The notes beneath the pieces are model-generated. The model made no database searches and was not told the origin of the DNA. It was given only the letters and a program-made list of their open reading frames with translations. Made by a program: the position numbers and the translations under genes. From the NCBI RefSeq assembly GCF_039645985.1, contig NZ_CP147919.1:496001-560000 (forward strand): a DNA stretch of 64,000 nt. Reading direction: 5' to 3'. Origin of the DNA: Sulfurimonas sp. HSL3-7. GTDB taxonomy: Bacteria; Campylobacterota; Campylobacteria; Campylobacterales; Sulfurimonadaceae. Shown in pieces: positions 10,552-19,177 of the stretch (position 1 is the stretch's first letter; each line of letters begins with the position of its first letter).

Positions 10552-11391
10552 ATGGAGTTATTCAAAACATTTTTTCTGATGGGTGCGATGACGCTGCTTT
10601 TGGTCTGGGCGGGCGGAATGCTCGGCGGTCAGCAGGGGATGACAATCGCTTTTCTTATTGCCTTGGGGATGAACTTCTTCAGCTATTACAACTCCGACAA
10701 GCTGGTGCTTCACCACTATAATGCCGTCGAGGTAAGCCGCGCCAAAGCGCCTGGTCTCTATGCGATCGTGGAGCGACTCTCGCACAAAGGCGAGGTGCCG
10801 ATGCCCAAGGTCTATATCATTCCCGACCGCACGCCTAATGCTTTCGCGACCGGGCGTAATCCGTCGCACGCTGCCGTGGCGGTGACGGAGGGGCTGTTGG
10901 AGCTGCTTGATGAGGAGGAGGTCGAAGCGGTGCTGGCCCATGAACTCAGCCATGTCAGGCATTACGACATCCTCATCGGCAGCGTTGCCGCGACGATGGC
11001 CGGGGCGATAGCACTGCTGGCGCAGTTCGGGATCTTCTTTCGTGACAACAGCAACCGCCAAAACCCGATCGTAATGATCGCACTGATGATCATCATGCCG
11101 TTGGTGGCGACCGTTATCCAGATGGCGGTGAGCCGCAACCGCGAGTTCATTGCCGACGAGGGGGCTGCTCGGCTGACCGGGCACCCCGAGTGGCTGCAGC
11201 GCGCTCTTGCAAAGCTGGACAACTATGCCCGCAGGGGCGATCTGGCGCATGCCACACAACAGACAGCGCATATGTTCATCATCAACCCCTTCAGCGGGCA
11301 CGATATCTCTTTTAAAGAGCTCTTCTCCACCCATCCGAGTACCCAGAACCGCATCGACCGGCTCGAGCAGCTCAAGCAGGAATTGCGATAG
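10552..11391 (+). CDS. htpX: HtpX-type M48 zinc metalloprotease
   Basis: Inner-membrane protease for quality control of membrane proteins. 279 residues. Two N-terminal membrane helices are followed by the zinc motif [10 protein letters not shown] (HExxH, residues ~126-135), then two more helices and the third ligand region [15 protein letters not shown]. The C-terminus is [14 protein letters not shown], typical of HtpX. The start ATG lies behind GAGGTGA. It stands alone between mfd and the YmdB-like gene. Confidence 0.95.
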   Translation: MELFKTFFLMGAMTLLLVWAGGMLGGQQGMTIAFLIALGMNFFSYYNSDKLVLHHYNAVEVSRAKAPGLYAIVERLSHKGEVPMPKVYIIPDRTPNAFATGRNPSHAAVAVTEGLLELLDEEEVEAVLAHELSHVRHYDILIGSVAATMAGAIALLAQFGIFFRDNSNRQNPIVMIALMIIMPLVATVIQMAVSRNREFIADEGAARLTGHPEWLQRALAKLDNYARRGDLAHATQQTAHMFIINPFSGHDISFKELFSTHPSTQNRIDRLEQLKQELR

Positions 11392-11526
11392 CTGGAGCAG
11401 TCGAGTGGAGTTTAACGCATCTGTCGATACAATACGATTATGATTAGAAGTAACAGTTCATTACAAAAGGGCAGTAATAAATGCCGAGTCATATCAGTGT
11501 TAAAGCACAATGCAGGGAGGCACTAA
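11392..11526 (+). promoter_or_regulatory. Intergenic region with duplicated start context
   Basis: The words ATGCCGAGTC at 11481-11490 and 11527-11536 are identical and 46 bases apart, each preceded by AAATGCC-type context. Only the second is followed by a long reading frame and has GGGAGG upstream (11515-11520). The first copy looks like a partial duplication of the gene start. Confidence 0.4.
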
Positions 11527-12354
11527 ATGCCGAGTCGTAACAATTTGACACTGGCATTTATCGGTGATATCGTCGGTCGTCCAGGCCGTTCGATGGTCAA
11601 GACGCATCTGAAAGTTCTGCGCGAAGAGTTCGGTATCGACTTCGTTATCGGTAACTACGAGAACGCCTCGCACGGTTTCGGGCTCACGGAAAAAAATGCA
11701 AAAGAGCTCTTTGATGCAGGCATCGACGTCATGACTGGCGGCAACCACTCTTTCGATAAAAAAGAGATCCTGCCGCTCTTTGAGAAGATGGAACTGCTGC
11801 GCCCGCACAACTACCCTGACGAGACGCCCGGAACCGGGATGAAGCTTTACGAGGTCAACGGCACCAAACTCGGTGTGATCAACATCATGGGCCATTACAC
11901 GATGCCGATGGTGGACAACCCCTTTATTTGCGCGCAAAAGAGTGTCGAAAGCCTCAAAGAGCAGGGTGCTGAGGCGGTCTTCCTCGACATCCATGCCGAA
12001 GCCAGCAGCGAAAAGCGGGCGATGATGATGCTGCTGCAGGGCGAAGTGAGCGGTATCATCGGGACGCATACCCATGTCGGCACCGACGACTTTCAGATCG
12101 CTAACGGCACGGCCTACCTGAGCGATATCGGTCTGACGGGGTGCCGAGACAATGTCATCGGCATGGATCCAAAGATACCTCTGCAGCGATTTCTGACCGG
12201 GATCGGCGGCCATTTCAATGTGCCGGATAAATGCAAAAAGATCATGCAGATCGTGATCATGGAGCTCGAAGAGGGCAAGTGTGTCCGCGCCAGAAAATTG
12301 AAGATTTTCGATGACGGCAGGCGCCTGGAGAGCGAGGCGTGGCCGGAGTCATGA
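11527..12354 (+). CDS. YmdB-family metallophosphoesterase
   Basis: 275 residues, complete TIGR00282/YmdB family: GDIVGRPGR at the N-terminus, then NYENASHG, GGNHSFDKKE, NIMGHYT and HTHVGTDDFQI supply the dinuclear metal ligands. Bacillus YmdB is a cyclic-nucleotide phosphodiesterase affecting biofilm and motility; substrate here is not shown by sequence. The ATG is preceded by GGGAGG. Its stop overlaps the start of the next gene (ATGA), so the two are coupled. Confidence 0.92.
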   Translation: MPSRNNLTLAFIGDIVGRPGRSMVKTHLKVLREEFGIDFVIGNYENASHGFGLTEKNAKELFDAGIDVMTGGNHSFDKKEILPLFEKMELLRPHNYPDETPGTGMKLYEVNGTKLGVINIMGHYTMPMVDNPFICAQKSVESLKEQGAEAVFLDIHAEASSEKRAMMMLLQGEVSGIIGTHTHVGTDDFQIANGTAYLSDIGLTGCRDNVIGMDPKIPLQRFLTGIGGHFNVPDKCKKIMQIVIMELEEGKCVRARKLKIFDDGRRLESEAWPES

Positions 12355-12989
12355 TCGAGAGCGGCTACGATCTCTACCGGACACTGCAAAAGCTCGACCT
12401 TCTGAAAGCGTCGCCGGAGTTCTGGTGGCCGAACGCCTACAGCTTTGAGGTCGTTGTCGGGGCCATCCTGACGCAGAACAGCCAGTGGCAGCGAGTCGAA
12501 CAGTCGCTTGACAACCTCCGAAACAATGACCTTCTCTCCCTTGAGGCCATCGCTAGAGCGCCAATGGAACTGCTGATAGAGTGCATAAGACCCAGCGGAT
12601 TTTTCAAGGCAAAATCCAAAAATATCCAGTGTCTCTGTCGAAACATCATCGGGGATTTCGGCGGTTTCGAAAATTTCTGCTGCGGGGTGAACCGGGAGTG
12701 GCTCCTGGAACAGCGCGGCATCGGGTTCGAGAGCGCCGACGCCATTCTCTGCTACGGCTGCGGCCGCGCGGTGATGGTGGTCGACAAGTACACACAGCAG
12801 CTGGCGGCCGCTCTCGGAAGGGAGTTCGAAGACTACCACGACCTTCAGGCCTGGTGCAGGGAAGGCTTTAAGGAGAGTGACGGGCTCGCACGTGAACTGG
12901 CCCTTTTTCACGGTATGATCGTGGAGTACATGAAAAAATACAAAAAGGGGAGAGAAATAGACCTCTCGCCTATCAACGAGACATTATAA
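12351..12989 (+). CDS. MagIII-like 3-methyladenine DNA glycosylase (endonuclease III superfamily)
   Basis: About 212 residues. It has the helix-hairpin-helix fold region (LLEQRGIGFESADAILCYG) and the Asp of the superfamily in MVVDKYTQ. The WWP near residue 24 matches the aromatic base-stacking residues of H. pylori MagIII, which removes 3-methyladenine from alkylated DNA. There is no C-terminal four-Cys iron-sulfur cluster, also as in MagIII rather than Nth. ATG at 12351 overlaps the upstream TGA; a GTG at 12339 is possible but less likely. Confidence 0.85.
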   Translation: MIESGYDLYRTLQKLDLLKASPEFWWPNAYSFEVVVGAILTQNSQWQRVEQSLDNLRNNDLLSLEAIARAPMELLIECIRPSGFFKAKSKNIQCLCRNIIGDFGGFENFCCGVNREWLLEQRGIGFESADAILCYGCGRAVMVVDKYTQQLAAALGREFEDYHDLQAWCREGFKESDGLARELALFHGMIVEYMKKYKKGREIDLSPINETL

Positions 12990-12998
12990 GGGGACACC

Positions 12999-14249
12999 AT
13001 GCCGTTTTCAATTTTCGGGCTCTCTGAGCCGATACTGCGCGCGCTTCAGGCGAGCGGCTATAGCGAACCGACGCCGATTCAGGCGAAGGTGATCCCGCTC
13101 GTGCTTGAAGAGCATGATGTGATGGCGAGGGCACAGACCGGCAGCGGCAAGAGCGCGAGCTTCGTCCTACCGGTGCTGGAGCTTCTATCCGGACGCAGAG
13201 GTGAAGGGAAGGCGAAGATCAGGGTACTGGTACTGACGCCGACAAGGGAGCTGACGCTTCAGGTCGCGCAGACTTTCGAGACGATGGGAGCATTTTTGGC
13301 GAAAAAGCCGAAGGTGGTCAGTCTCATCGGCGGCGAAAGCATCGGCGATCAACTCTACAGGGTCCAGCAGGGGTGCGACATCCTTGTGGCGACCGCGGGT
13401 CGCTTCCTCGATGTCCTGAGAAAAAAGCAGATGAACCTCTCTAATCTGGAGTTCTTTATCCTGGACGAAGCGGACAAGATGCTCAACCTCGGGTTTGCCG
13501 AGGAGCTTGACCTTGTCCTGGTAGCGATCCCTGAAAAGCGTCGGAACCTCCTCTTTTCGGCCACCTATCCGCAGAAGATACGCGACATTGCCGCCAAGAT
13601 CACCCGCAACCCCGTCGAAGTGACGATCGAGGAGGAGACGCCGACGGTACAGAGCATTCTCCAGCGGGTCATCGAGGTCAACCACGAGAACCGGGGGCCT
13701 CTGCTGAGGCATCTGCTCAATACCGAGAAGTGGGAACAGGTGCTGGTCTTTATGGCCAACCGAAGAGCCACCGACAACATCGCGATGAAGTTCAAGAAGT
13801 ACGGCTTCTCGGCGCAGTCGTTTCACGGCGACCTCGATCAGGAGGAACGTAACTACACCCTCGAGCAGTTCAAGGCAAAGAAGATCCGGATCCTCTTCGC
13901 CACCGACATCGCCGCGAGGGGGCTGGACATCGACGGCATCAGCTGCGTCGTCAACTTCGATCTTCCCCGTTCACCGGCAGACTACATCCACCGCATAGGA
14001 CGCACCGCGAGGGCCGGAAAATCGGGTATAGCGGTCTCTTTTATCGACCACGATGACATGGCGCACTTCGCCCTGATCGAAAAACGCAGCGGCATCAGGC
14101 TTGAACGCGAGCAGATAGCGGGTTTTGAGCGCAAAGGCGAGGCGCCGAAAAAAGTAAAGGGGCCGGCCCCTGTTAAAGGAAAGGGCAAGAGCAAAAAGGA
14201 CAGAGCGAGGGAAAAGAAGGCTGCCGAAGAGGCGGCCAAAGGGAGATAG
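12999..14249 (+). CDS. DEAD-box RNA helicase, RhlE-like
   Basis: 416 residues. Q motif GYSEPTPIQ, Walker A AQTGSGKS, PTRELTLQV, DEAD (FILDEADKML), SAT, and the second RecA domain ending in HRIGRTARAGKSG are all present in order. The C-terminal ~45 residues are a Lys/Arg/Ala/Pro-rich tail (KGKGKSKKDRAREKKAAEEA), typical of RhlE-type helicases that remodel ribosomal or messenger RNA. It follows the MagIII gene by nine bases with an AAGGGGA ribosome site, so probably the same operon. Confidence 0.94.
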   Translation: MPFSIFGLSEPILRALQASGYSEPTPIQAKVIPLVLEEHDVMARAQTGSGKSASFVLPVLELLSGRRGEGKAKIRVLVLTPTRELTLQVAQTFETMGAFLAKKPKVVSLIGGESIGDQLYRVQQGCDILVATAGRFLDVLRKKQMNLSNLEFFILDEADKMLNLGFAEELDLVLVAIPEKRRNLLFSATYPQKIRDIAAKITRNPVEVTIEEETPTVQSILQRVIEVNHENRGPLLRHLLNTEKWEQVLVFMANRRATDNIAMKFKKYGFSAQSFHGDLDQEERNYTLEQFKAKKIRILFATDIAARGLDIDGISCVVNFDLPRSPADYIHRIGRTARAGKSGIAVSFIDHDDMAHFALIEKRSGIRLEREQIAGFERKGEAPKKVKGPAPVKGKGKSKKDRAREKKAAEEAAKGR

Positions 14250-14262
14250 GCGTTTTTGGCCT

Positions 14263-14682
14263 CTACTGCTCCTGCAAAACGGCGTAGGTGCCGGTCGCAT
14301 AGGCGACGAGTTTCGCGTCGTCGAAGAGCTCGATCGTTACGAACGATGTACTCCGTCCCTGACGCTTCACTTTTGCTATGGCTTTGAGCTCTTTACCCGA
14401 AGCGGGTTTGAGGTAGTTGATCTTGATCTCCATGGTGACGGAAGTGAACCCCTCATCGAGATTGGAGACGGCCGCATACCAGCCGGTGTTGTCCATAAGC
14501 GTCGAGATGACGCCGCCGTGAACAAAGCCCATGTGCTGAAGGTGGTAGGACTCTGTCTTGAGGGCGACTTCGGCCTCCCCCTTTTCGGCGCGGATCAGCC
14601 GCGCTCCGATATGTTCCAGAAAAGGGAACCTGATATCGTCCATAAGATCTCCTCGAAATGAATTTTCAGAATCATAGCACAT
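14263..14682 (-). CDS. PaaI-type hotdog thioesterase
   Basis: 139 residues of a single hotdog domain. Motif HGGVISTLMDNTGWYAA (residues ~57-73) carries the family's HGG and catalytic Asp region, and the strand VTMEIKINYLKPA is typical. Enzymes of this family cleave acyl- or aryl-CoA; the actual substrate cannot be read. The ATG at 14640-14642 starts the alternative form MDDIRFPFLEHIG, which has AGGAGAT just upstream and is a strong candidate for the real start. Convergent with the helicase, 13 bases apart. Confidence 0.82.
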   Translation of the reverse strand: MCYDSENSFRGDLMDDIRFPFLEHIGARLIRAEKGEAEVALKTESYHLQHMGFVHGGVISTLMDNTGWYAAVSNLDEGFTSVTMEIKINYLKPASGKELKAIAKVKRQGRSTSFVTIELFDDAKLVAYATGTYAVLQEQ

Positions 14683-14828
14683 CTTCGCACCGTATCAATA
14701 TTGATGCAACTCTCCAAGTATAGTGAGAGGTCTCATAGCGCTGCGTGAGTACAATTATAATTCAATGGTATCTCTCCTTATCTTGGTTACAATGGGCATA
14801 CATGAGTTTTGTCCAAAAGAGGTGGAAG

Positions 14829-15974
14829 ATGCAGGACCGATACGATGTCGTTGTATTGGGTGCCGGGATCAACGGGTCGGCGATTGCCAAAGCATTGGCG
14901 CAAGAGGGAAAGAGCGTGCTGGTGCTGGAGAAGAGGCGCATTGCATCCGGGGCATCGTCACACTCGTCGCGGCTTATTCACGGCGGGCTGCGCTACCTTG
15001 AGAACTTCGAGTTTTCCCTGGTCCGAGAGGCCCTGCATGACCGGAAATATCTCCTGGAGAACTACCCCGATCTTGTGAGGCTGCGCCAATTCTATCTTCC
15101 TCTCTACAAACACTCCCGACGCCCGGTTTGGATGATCCGTCTGGGTCTTTGGCTCTACACTCTTCTTGCGGGGCACGGCCAGAAGGCGCAGGAGGTCGAC
15201 AAAGCGCTTTTTCTGCAGCAGTTCAACCTGCTCAAGGCAGACAACCTCAAGGCGGTCTTCCGCTACTCCGACGCCAAGACAGACGATTATGCCCTGACAT
15301 GCAGGATCGCCGATGAGGCGGAAGCCTGTGGCGCGGAGATCGTAGAAGATACCGAGATAAAGAGTATCAGGATAGATGATAAAGAGGTCAGGATCGAACT
15401 GGACGGGGGCCCCGTCCGGACCGGGGTGCTCGTCAACGCGACCGGGGCTTGGGTGGACGAGGTCAATGCCCGTTTCGGGCTCCCCTCATCCTACACCATC
15501 GAAAAACTGAGCGGCATCCACCTCGTCATCGACAGGGTGCTGGTGCCCGACCCGCTTTTTCTCGAGACCGCATCCAAACGGATCTTTTTCATCATTCCCG
15601 AAGAGGCGACGACGCTGATCGGCACGACGGAACGCAGCGAAACGGTCGAGGTGGACAAGATAAAGGTCAACAACGAGGATATCGAGTACCTGCTCAGAGA
15701 GAGCAACGCCTACCTGAAAAAAGCGCTGACAAGCAAGGATATCAAAGAGGTCTTCATCGGCACCCGCCCGATCATCAAAAGTGCAAAAGACCCGACCCGG
15801 ATGTCGCGCGAATACAAGCTCGATCTCCACCGCATCGGGCAGAACAGGGTGCTTCATGTCTACGGCGGCAAACTGACGACCTTCCCCTCCCTGGCGAAGC
15901 GGGTTGCGAAGGTTTTACGATCAAGGCAAGCTGTCGCCAAACAGGGGGACGCCTTGAAAATCGGACAAAGTTAA
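14829..15974 (+). CDS. glpD: GlpD/GlpA-type FAD-dependent glycerol-3-phosphate dehydrogenase
   Basis: 381 residues from ATG 14829, chosen because the FAD-binding motif begins at once (YDVVVLGAGINGSAIAKAL). The family signature SSHSSRLIHGGLRYLE follows, and the C-terminal part has GTTERSE, IGTRPIIKS and HVYGGKLTTFPSLA. It oxidises glycerol-3-phosphate to dihydroxyacetone phosphate with electrons to quinone. It is shorter than enteric GlpD (~500), lacking the C-terminal cap domain, as some bacterial forms do. An in-frame start at 14745 would add an implausible N-terminus. Substrate is inferred from family only. Confidence 0.82.
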   Translation: MQDRYDVVVLGAGINGSAIAKALAQEGKSVLVLEKRRIASGASSHSSRLIHGGLRYLENFEFSLVREALHDRKYLLENYPDLVRLRQFYLPLYKHSRRPVWMIRLGLWLYTLLAGHGQKAQEVDKALFLQQFNLLKADNLKAVFRYSDAKTDDYALTCRIADEAEACGAEIVEDTEIKSIRIDDKEVRIELDGGPVRTGVLVNATGAWVDEVNARFGLPSSYTIEKLSGIHLVIDRVLVPDPLFLETASKRIFFIIPEEATTLIGTTERSETVEVDKIKVNNEDIEYLLRESNAYLKKALTSKDIKEVFIGTRPIIKSAKDPTRMSREYKLDLHRIGQNRVLHVYGGKLTTFPSLAKRVAKVLRSRQAVAKQGDALKIGQS

Positions 15975-16057
15975 ACGTGATAGAATTGTCCCAATATGAA
16001 TCTTGTTCAAGGTGTTATGAACGTGAACGCAAAATTTGATAAATCAAAGGAAGATCT

Positions 16058-16684
16058 ATGGGATACCGTTTCACGCTTCTGTTTTTCAGTTTGATACTTT
16101 TGGTTTCGGCCGACGCTCTGGCCGCCGACCACAACAGCACGGCGACAAGCCGCATCGAGGTGGTGATCACCGTCGCGGGTGTTCAGGAGACGGTTGCTTC
16201 CATACAAAAGAGTTCCGAGCAGATCGCTGCACTGACCGAACGGCTCTCCGACAAAGAGGATTTTACCGATCAGGACCATGCGCTCATCACCGCTCTGACC
16301 AAAGCTTTGAACAACAACGCCGATGCCATCAACAAGGTCGCCGATGCGCTGCCGAAACAGTTTGAAGAGGTGCAGGGCGGCATCAATGCGCTTCTGGACC
16401 ATGCCAAGGTGAATGTAGAGGAGGTGCTCAGTTCGTCTAAAAACGATCTGATCGACCCGACGCTTAGCCGCATCGAGACGAGGATCCTGATCTTGGTGCT
16501 GGTGATCGCCGCCGTGTTGTTCGGCCTGCTCTGGTACGGGTTGTGGAAAGTACGCGCCATTGTCTCTACCGGCTCCGAGACCGTCGGAAACATCATGAAT
16601 ACGGTCAGGTCGCTTGAGAAGGTCCTGGAGAAGGTGAATGTGCCTGAAAAGGCAAAAGAGGGTGAGAAACAGCGTGGCGAATAG
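16058..16684 (+). CDS. Membrane-anchored protein of unknown function
   Basis: 208 residues, not recognised. A signal peptide (cut after ADALA, ~22) is followed by a helical extracytoplasmic part rich in repeated Ala/Asp/Glu heptads (VQETVASIQKSSEQIAALTERL; ALTKALNNNADAINKVADAL), one membrane helix at ~147-170 (LILVLVIAAVLFGLLWYGLW) and a cytoplasmic amphipathic tail. The pattern recalls methyl-accepting or apolipophorin-like coiled coils, but no signalling domain is present. A good AAAGGAAG site precedes the ATG. Confidence 0.65.
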   Translation: MGYRFTLLFFSLILLVSADALAADHNSTATSRIEVVITVAGVQETVASIQKSSEQIAALTERLSDKEDFTDQDHALITALTKALNNNADAINKVADALPKQFEEVQGGINALLDHAKVNVEEVLSSSKNDLIDPTLSRIETRILILVLVIAAVLFGLLWYGLWKVRAIVSTGSETVGNIMNTVRSLEKVLEKVNVPEKAKEGEKQRGE

Positions 16685-16694
16685 CGAGGTACAG

Positions 16695-17843
16695 TTATTG
16701 CCAGGTCAATGTAAAGCAGCTCCCTTTATCTAACTCCGATTCAACAGTGATCTCGATCTTGAATTCGTCGCAGATCTGCTTGACGATGCTCAGCCCGATC
16801 CCGAAACCGCCGGCGATCTGCGAACCCCGTTCGTAGGGCTTGAAGATCGTCTCCAGTTTCTCTTTTTTGATGCCGACGCCCTCATCCTTGATGCTGAAGA
16901 GGTGCTCTTTAAGTGTGACCGTAACGGTGGTGTTCGGCATGGAGTATTTGATGGCGTTGGCGATGAGGTTTGAGAAGAGAAGCCCGGCCCTCTCTTCGGT
17001 GATACGCAGCGCGGCATCGCTCAACTCGGTTTTGAAGACGATCTTTTTCGCACGGCTCAGTTCGCCGTAGTAGGCGATGTTCTCCTCCAGTATCGGCCGC
17101 AGGTTAAGCTCTTTTGGCTCCTCTTTTGGGGTAGCGAAGTTGAGGTAGGCCAGTGAGCGGTAGATGCTGTAGAGCTGTTTGGTGCTGATGACGATATTGG
17201 TGAGGATCTTCTCGTCATAGATCCCTTTCTGCAGGGCCCGTTTTGAGCTCATCTGCAGTGCGGTGACGGGGGTGTTCAGTTCGTGGGAGATGTCCTGGAT
17301 GAACTGTTCGATCTGTTCGACTTTCTGGTGGATGGGACGCATAAAGATCTTGGAGAGCACCCATGCGACAGTGACGATGCCGAGGGAAATAGCGATCATC
17401 ACCAGCAGCAGATAGGCCAGCAGCGCTTCGAGTTCTTCGGGATAGGTCGTGCTCTCGACGATGACATATCTGATATTGAGGTGTTCCTGCGGGGCATCGG
17501 AGATGAGGATAGTACGGTTGTCGAGCAGCAAAAAGTCATTTTTCAATGTCTCAATATCCTGGGGCAGTGCACCGTAAACAACGTCGTTCTGTGTCGAGAC
17601 CAGGGTGAGCTCTGTCTTTTGCGGCGGGGCAGGCAGGTGCAGACCGCCGCCATGCATGTGCGCGTTGATGATGGCCGCGCTCACCTTGTCGCTGTAGTGC
17701 TGCATCTGGAAATAGTTGTTGTTTTGCAGGGCATTTTTCTGGGCGGTGTAATACCAGAAACCGGCCAGTGCCAGAAAGAGAAAAGAGGAGCCGACGTAGA
17801 GACTCAAAAATGAGTAAAATGAGCGTTTTTCGAGATCATTCAT
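16695..17843 (-). CDS. CrdS/CusS-like sensor histidine kinase of the copper island
   Basis: About 382 residues from the ATG at 17843. Membrane helix ~12-32, a periplasmic loop of ~130 residues, membrane helix ~165-190, then HisKA with phospho-His in FIQDISHELNTPVT and an ATPase domain (NAIKYS, DEGVGIK, GGFGIGLSIV). The loop contains HMHGGGLH (about residues 62-69), a plausible metal site. It overlaps the response regulator gene by eight bases. Position beside a Crd/Cus-type efflux operon points to copper or silver sensing, comparable to H. pylori CrdS; ligand identity is inference. Confidence 0.88.
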   Translation of the reverse strand: MNDLEKRSFYSFLSLYVGSSFLFLALAGFWYYTAQKNALQNNNYFQMQHYSDKVSAAIINAHMHGGGLHLPAPPQKTELTLVSTQNDVVYGALPQDIETLKNDFLLLDNRTILISDAPQEHLNIRYVIVESTTYPEELEALLAYLLLVMIAISLGIVTVAWVLSKIFMRPIHQKVEQIEQFIQDISHELNTPVTALQMSSKRALQKGIYDEKILTNIVISTKQLYSIYRSLAYLNFATPKEEPKELNLRPILEENIAYYGELSRAKKIVFKTELSDAALRITEERAGLLFSNLIANAIKYSMPNTTVTVTLKEHLFSIKDEGVGIKKEKLETIFKPYERGSQIAGGFGIGLSIVKQICDEFKIEITVESELDKGSCFTLTWQ

Positions 17844-18483
17844 AGCGATACCCTTCGCCTCTGATGTTGATAATGTGCTCTTTGCCGATATGTTTGCGGA
17901 GCTGCTTGATGAGGGTGCGGATGGTGTCTTCAGAGGGAATCTCATCATAGGCCCAGAGATTTTGCAGCAACTCGTCCGAGCTGACGACCCTGTTGCGGTT
18001 CTTATAGAGGTAGTGAAGGCATTCACTCTCTTTGGCGCTGAGTTTATGGAGTGCACCTGCGATGTTCAGCGTATGGGTCTGCGGGTCAAAAGCGGTGTCG
18101 TCAGAGAGGGTGATCTGCATGTCCAGACCGAAATGACGTTTGATGTTGTCGATGCGGACGTTCAGTTCTTCAAGGTCAAACGGTTTTTTGATGAAGTCGT
18201 TGCCGCCGGACTGAAAAGCCTCGGTAAGATGCTTTGTGTCATGAAAAGCGGTAATGAAAATAGCCGGGGTCTCATCGCGGAAGGCGCGAAGCTCTTTTAA
18301 GAGGGTAATACCGTCGCCGTCGGGAACGTTGATGTCGAAGATATAGAGGTCGTACCGGTTCTCGTCACAAAGACGCATTGCCTCTTTCATGCTGTAGGTA
18401 TGCGTTACCTGATATTGCTCTTGAAGATAGTCCTTCAAGATATCGGCCAGAACAGTGTCATCTTCGAGGAGTAGTATGTGCAT
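17836..18483 (-). CDS. CrdR/CusR-like OmpR-family response regulator
   Basis: 215 residues. Receiver domain with acidic pair LEDD (7-9), phospho-acceptor Asp50 in YIFDINVP and Lys near residue 100 (FIKKPFD), then an OmpR-type winged helix (LSAKESECLHYLYKN; TIRTLIKQLRKHIG; IRGEGYRYE). Regulators of this type bind two direct repeats about one helical turn apart, just what is seen in the three boxes at 18823-18854, 18925-18956 and 19542-19573. It lies between the HMA gene (30 bases upstream) and the kinase gene. Confidence 0.92.
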   Translation of the reverse strand: MHILLLEDDTVLADILKDYLQEQYQVTHTYSMKEAMRLCDENRYDLYIFDINVPDGDGITLLKELRAFRDETPAIFITAFHDTKHLTEAFQSGGNDFIKKPFDLEELNVRIDNIKRHFGLDMQITLSDDTAFDPQTHTLNIAGALHKLSAKESECLHYLYKNRNRVVSSDELLQNLWAYDEIPSEDTIRTLIKQLRKHIGKEHIINIRGEGYRYE

Positions 18484-18513
18484 AGGGCATTATAACGGCA
18501 AATGCGTAAACTG

Positions 18514-18801
18514 TTATGCCGAAGGCGTGTCCATCCGTCCGACGGCGCAGGAGACGAAGCTTTTGGCTTTGGTGGCGGTCGTGTCAAAGAGGTTAAGTTT
18601 CTCATCGCTCATCGGGTAACCCAGTTTTCTCAGGGCCGCGCGCAGTTCATCGATTTGTGCAGCATCGACGTCGAGGGTGATCTCTCTCGGCATCTTCTCA
18701 AGGTTGACTTCGACCTCTCCGAAAGGCTCTTTCAGCTTGCTTTTGAGCGTCGAGGCACACCCGCCGCACTTGACGTTTTCGACTTGAAATGTCTGTTCCA
18801 T
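18514..18801 (-). CDS. Small HMA-domain copper-binding protein
   Basis: 95 residues from ATG 18801, which has CTAAAGGAG just upstream. The first ~65 residues form a heavy-metal-associated fold with metal site VKCGGCAS (GxxC...C form) and the following LKSKLKEPFGEVEVNLE, as in CopZ chaperones and ATPase N-domains. A ~25-residue tail contains one more Cys (SFVSCAVG). First gene of the minus-strand unit HMA-regulator-kinase, behind box A. It likely carries Cu(I) to the kinase loop, pump or (lost) ATPase. Confidence 0.85.
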   Translation of the reverse strand: MEQTFQVENVKCGGCASTLKSKLKEPFGEVEVNLEKMPREITLDVDAAQIDELRAALRKLGYPMSDEKLNLFDTTATKAKSFVSCAVGRMDTPSA

Positions 18802-18822
18802 TACCCACTCCTTTAGGCGCGT

Positions 18823-18854
18823 AGTATGCCGGGTCTGTGTGAACAGTTTGTGAG
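18823..18854 (-). promoter_or_regulatory. Copper-regulator box A with -10, drives HMA-regulator-kinase
   Basis: Read on the minus strand: CTCACA (18854-18849), then TTCACA exactly 11 bases on (18843-18838), then CATACT 15 bases later (18828-18823) as the -10. Spacing is identical to boxes B and C. Direct repeats one helical turn apart upstream of a -10 are typical of OmpR-family activators. Function is inferred. Confidence 0.65.
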
Positions 18855-18924
18855 CCGACATTTTATAAACGTCCATTATACCTTGGGACCCTACAAAAAA
18901 TGAATGTGATCTGAATATGTTTTG

Positions 18925-18956
18925 TTCACACACTCCTCACAATGACTCGATATACT
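18925..18956 (+). promoter_or_regulatory. Copper-regulator box B with -10, drives SHOCT gene
   Basis: TTCACA at 18925, CTCACA at 18936 (11-base step) and TATACT at 18951 (15-base step). It has the same architecture as boxes A and C. It lies 22 bases before the SHOCT start and points to the SHOCT gene and the ATPase remnant. Confidence 0.65.
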
Positions 18957-18977
18957 AAGTCCAAAAAGGAGTCGCAG

Positions 18978-19163
18978 ATGCATGGTTATGAAATGGTGAT
19001 AGTTTGGACACTGCCACTGCTCTTGATTGTGGCATTGGTGTATTTCATAAACAATAACAAAAAAGAAACCCTCTCTGCCAAAGAGATCTTGGACATACGG
19101 TTTGCAAAGGGTGAGATCGATGAAGAAGAGTATAAAAGAAAGAGGGATGCCTTGGAAAAATAG
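18978..19163 (+). CDS. SHOCT-domain small membrane protein
   Basis: 61 residues from ATG 18978, behind AAAAAGGAG. One membrane helix (MVIVWTLPLLLIVALVYFI) and a C-terminal SHOCT motif (AKEILDIRFAKGEIDEEEY). SHOCT tails are common on small proteins near transporters and are thought to mediate assembly. Its promoter carries box B, so it probably belongs to the copper response. Similar small SHOCT genes often sit just ahead of copper ATPase genes, consistent with the remnant that follows. Confidence 0.8.
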   Translation: MHGYEMVIVWTLPLLLIVALVYFINNNKKETLSAKEILDIRFAKGEIDEEEYKRKRDALEK

Positions 19164-19177
19164 TGTGGAGGTGTAAT

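Noticed and set aside
14745-14828. Upstream start for the GlpD-like protein
   Set aside because: It would add 28 residues before the FAD motif with no homology-like character and would run through the promoter-like TATAAT.
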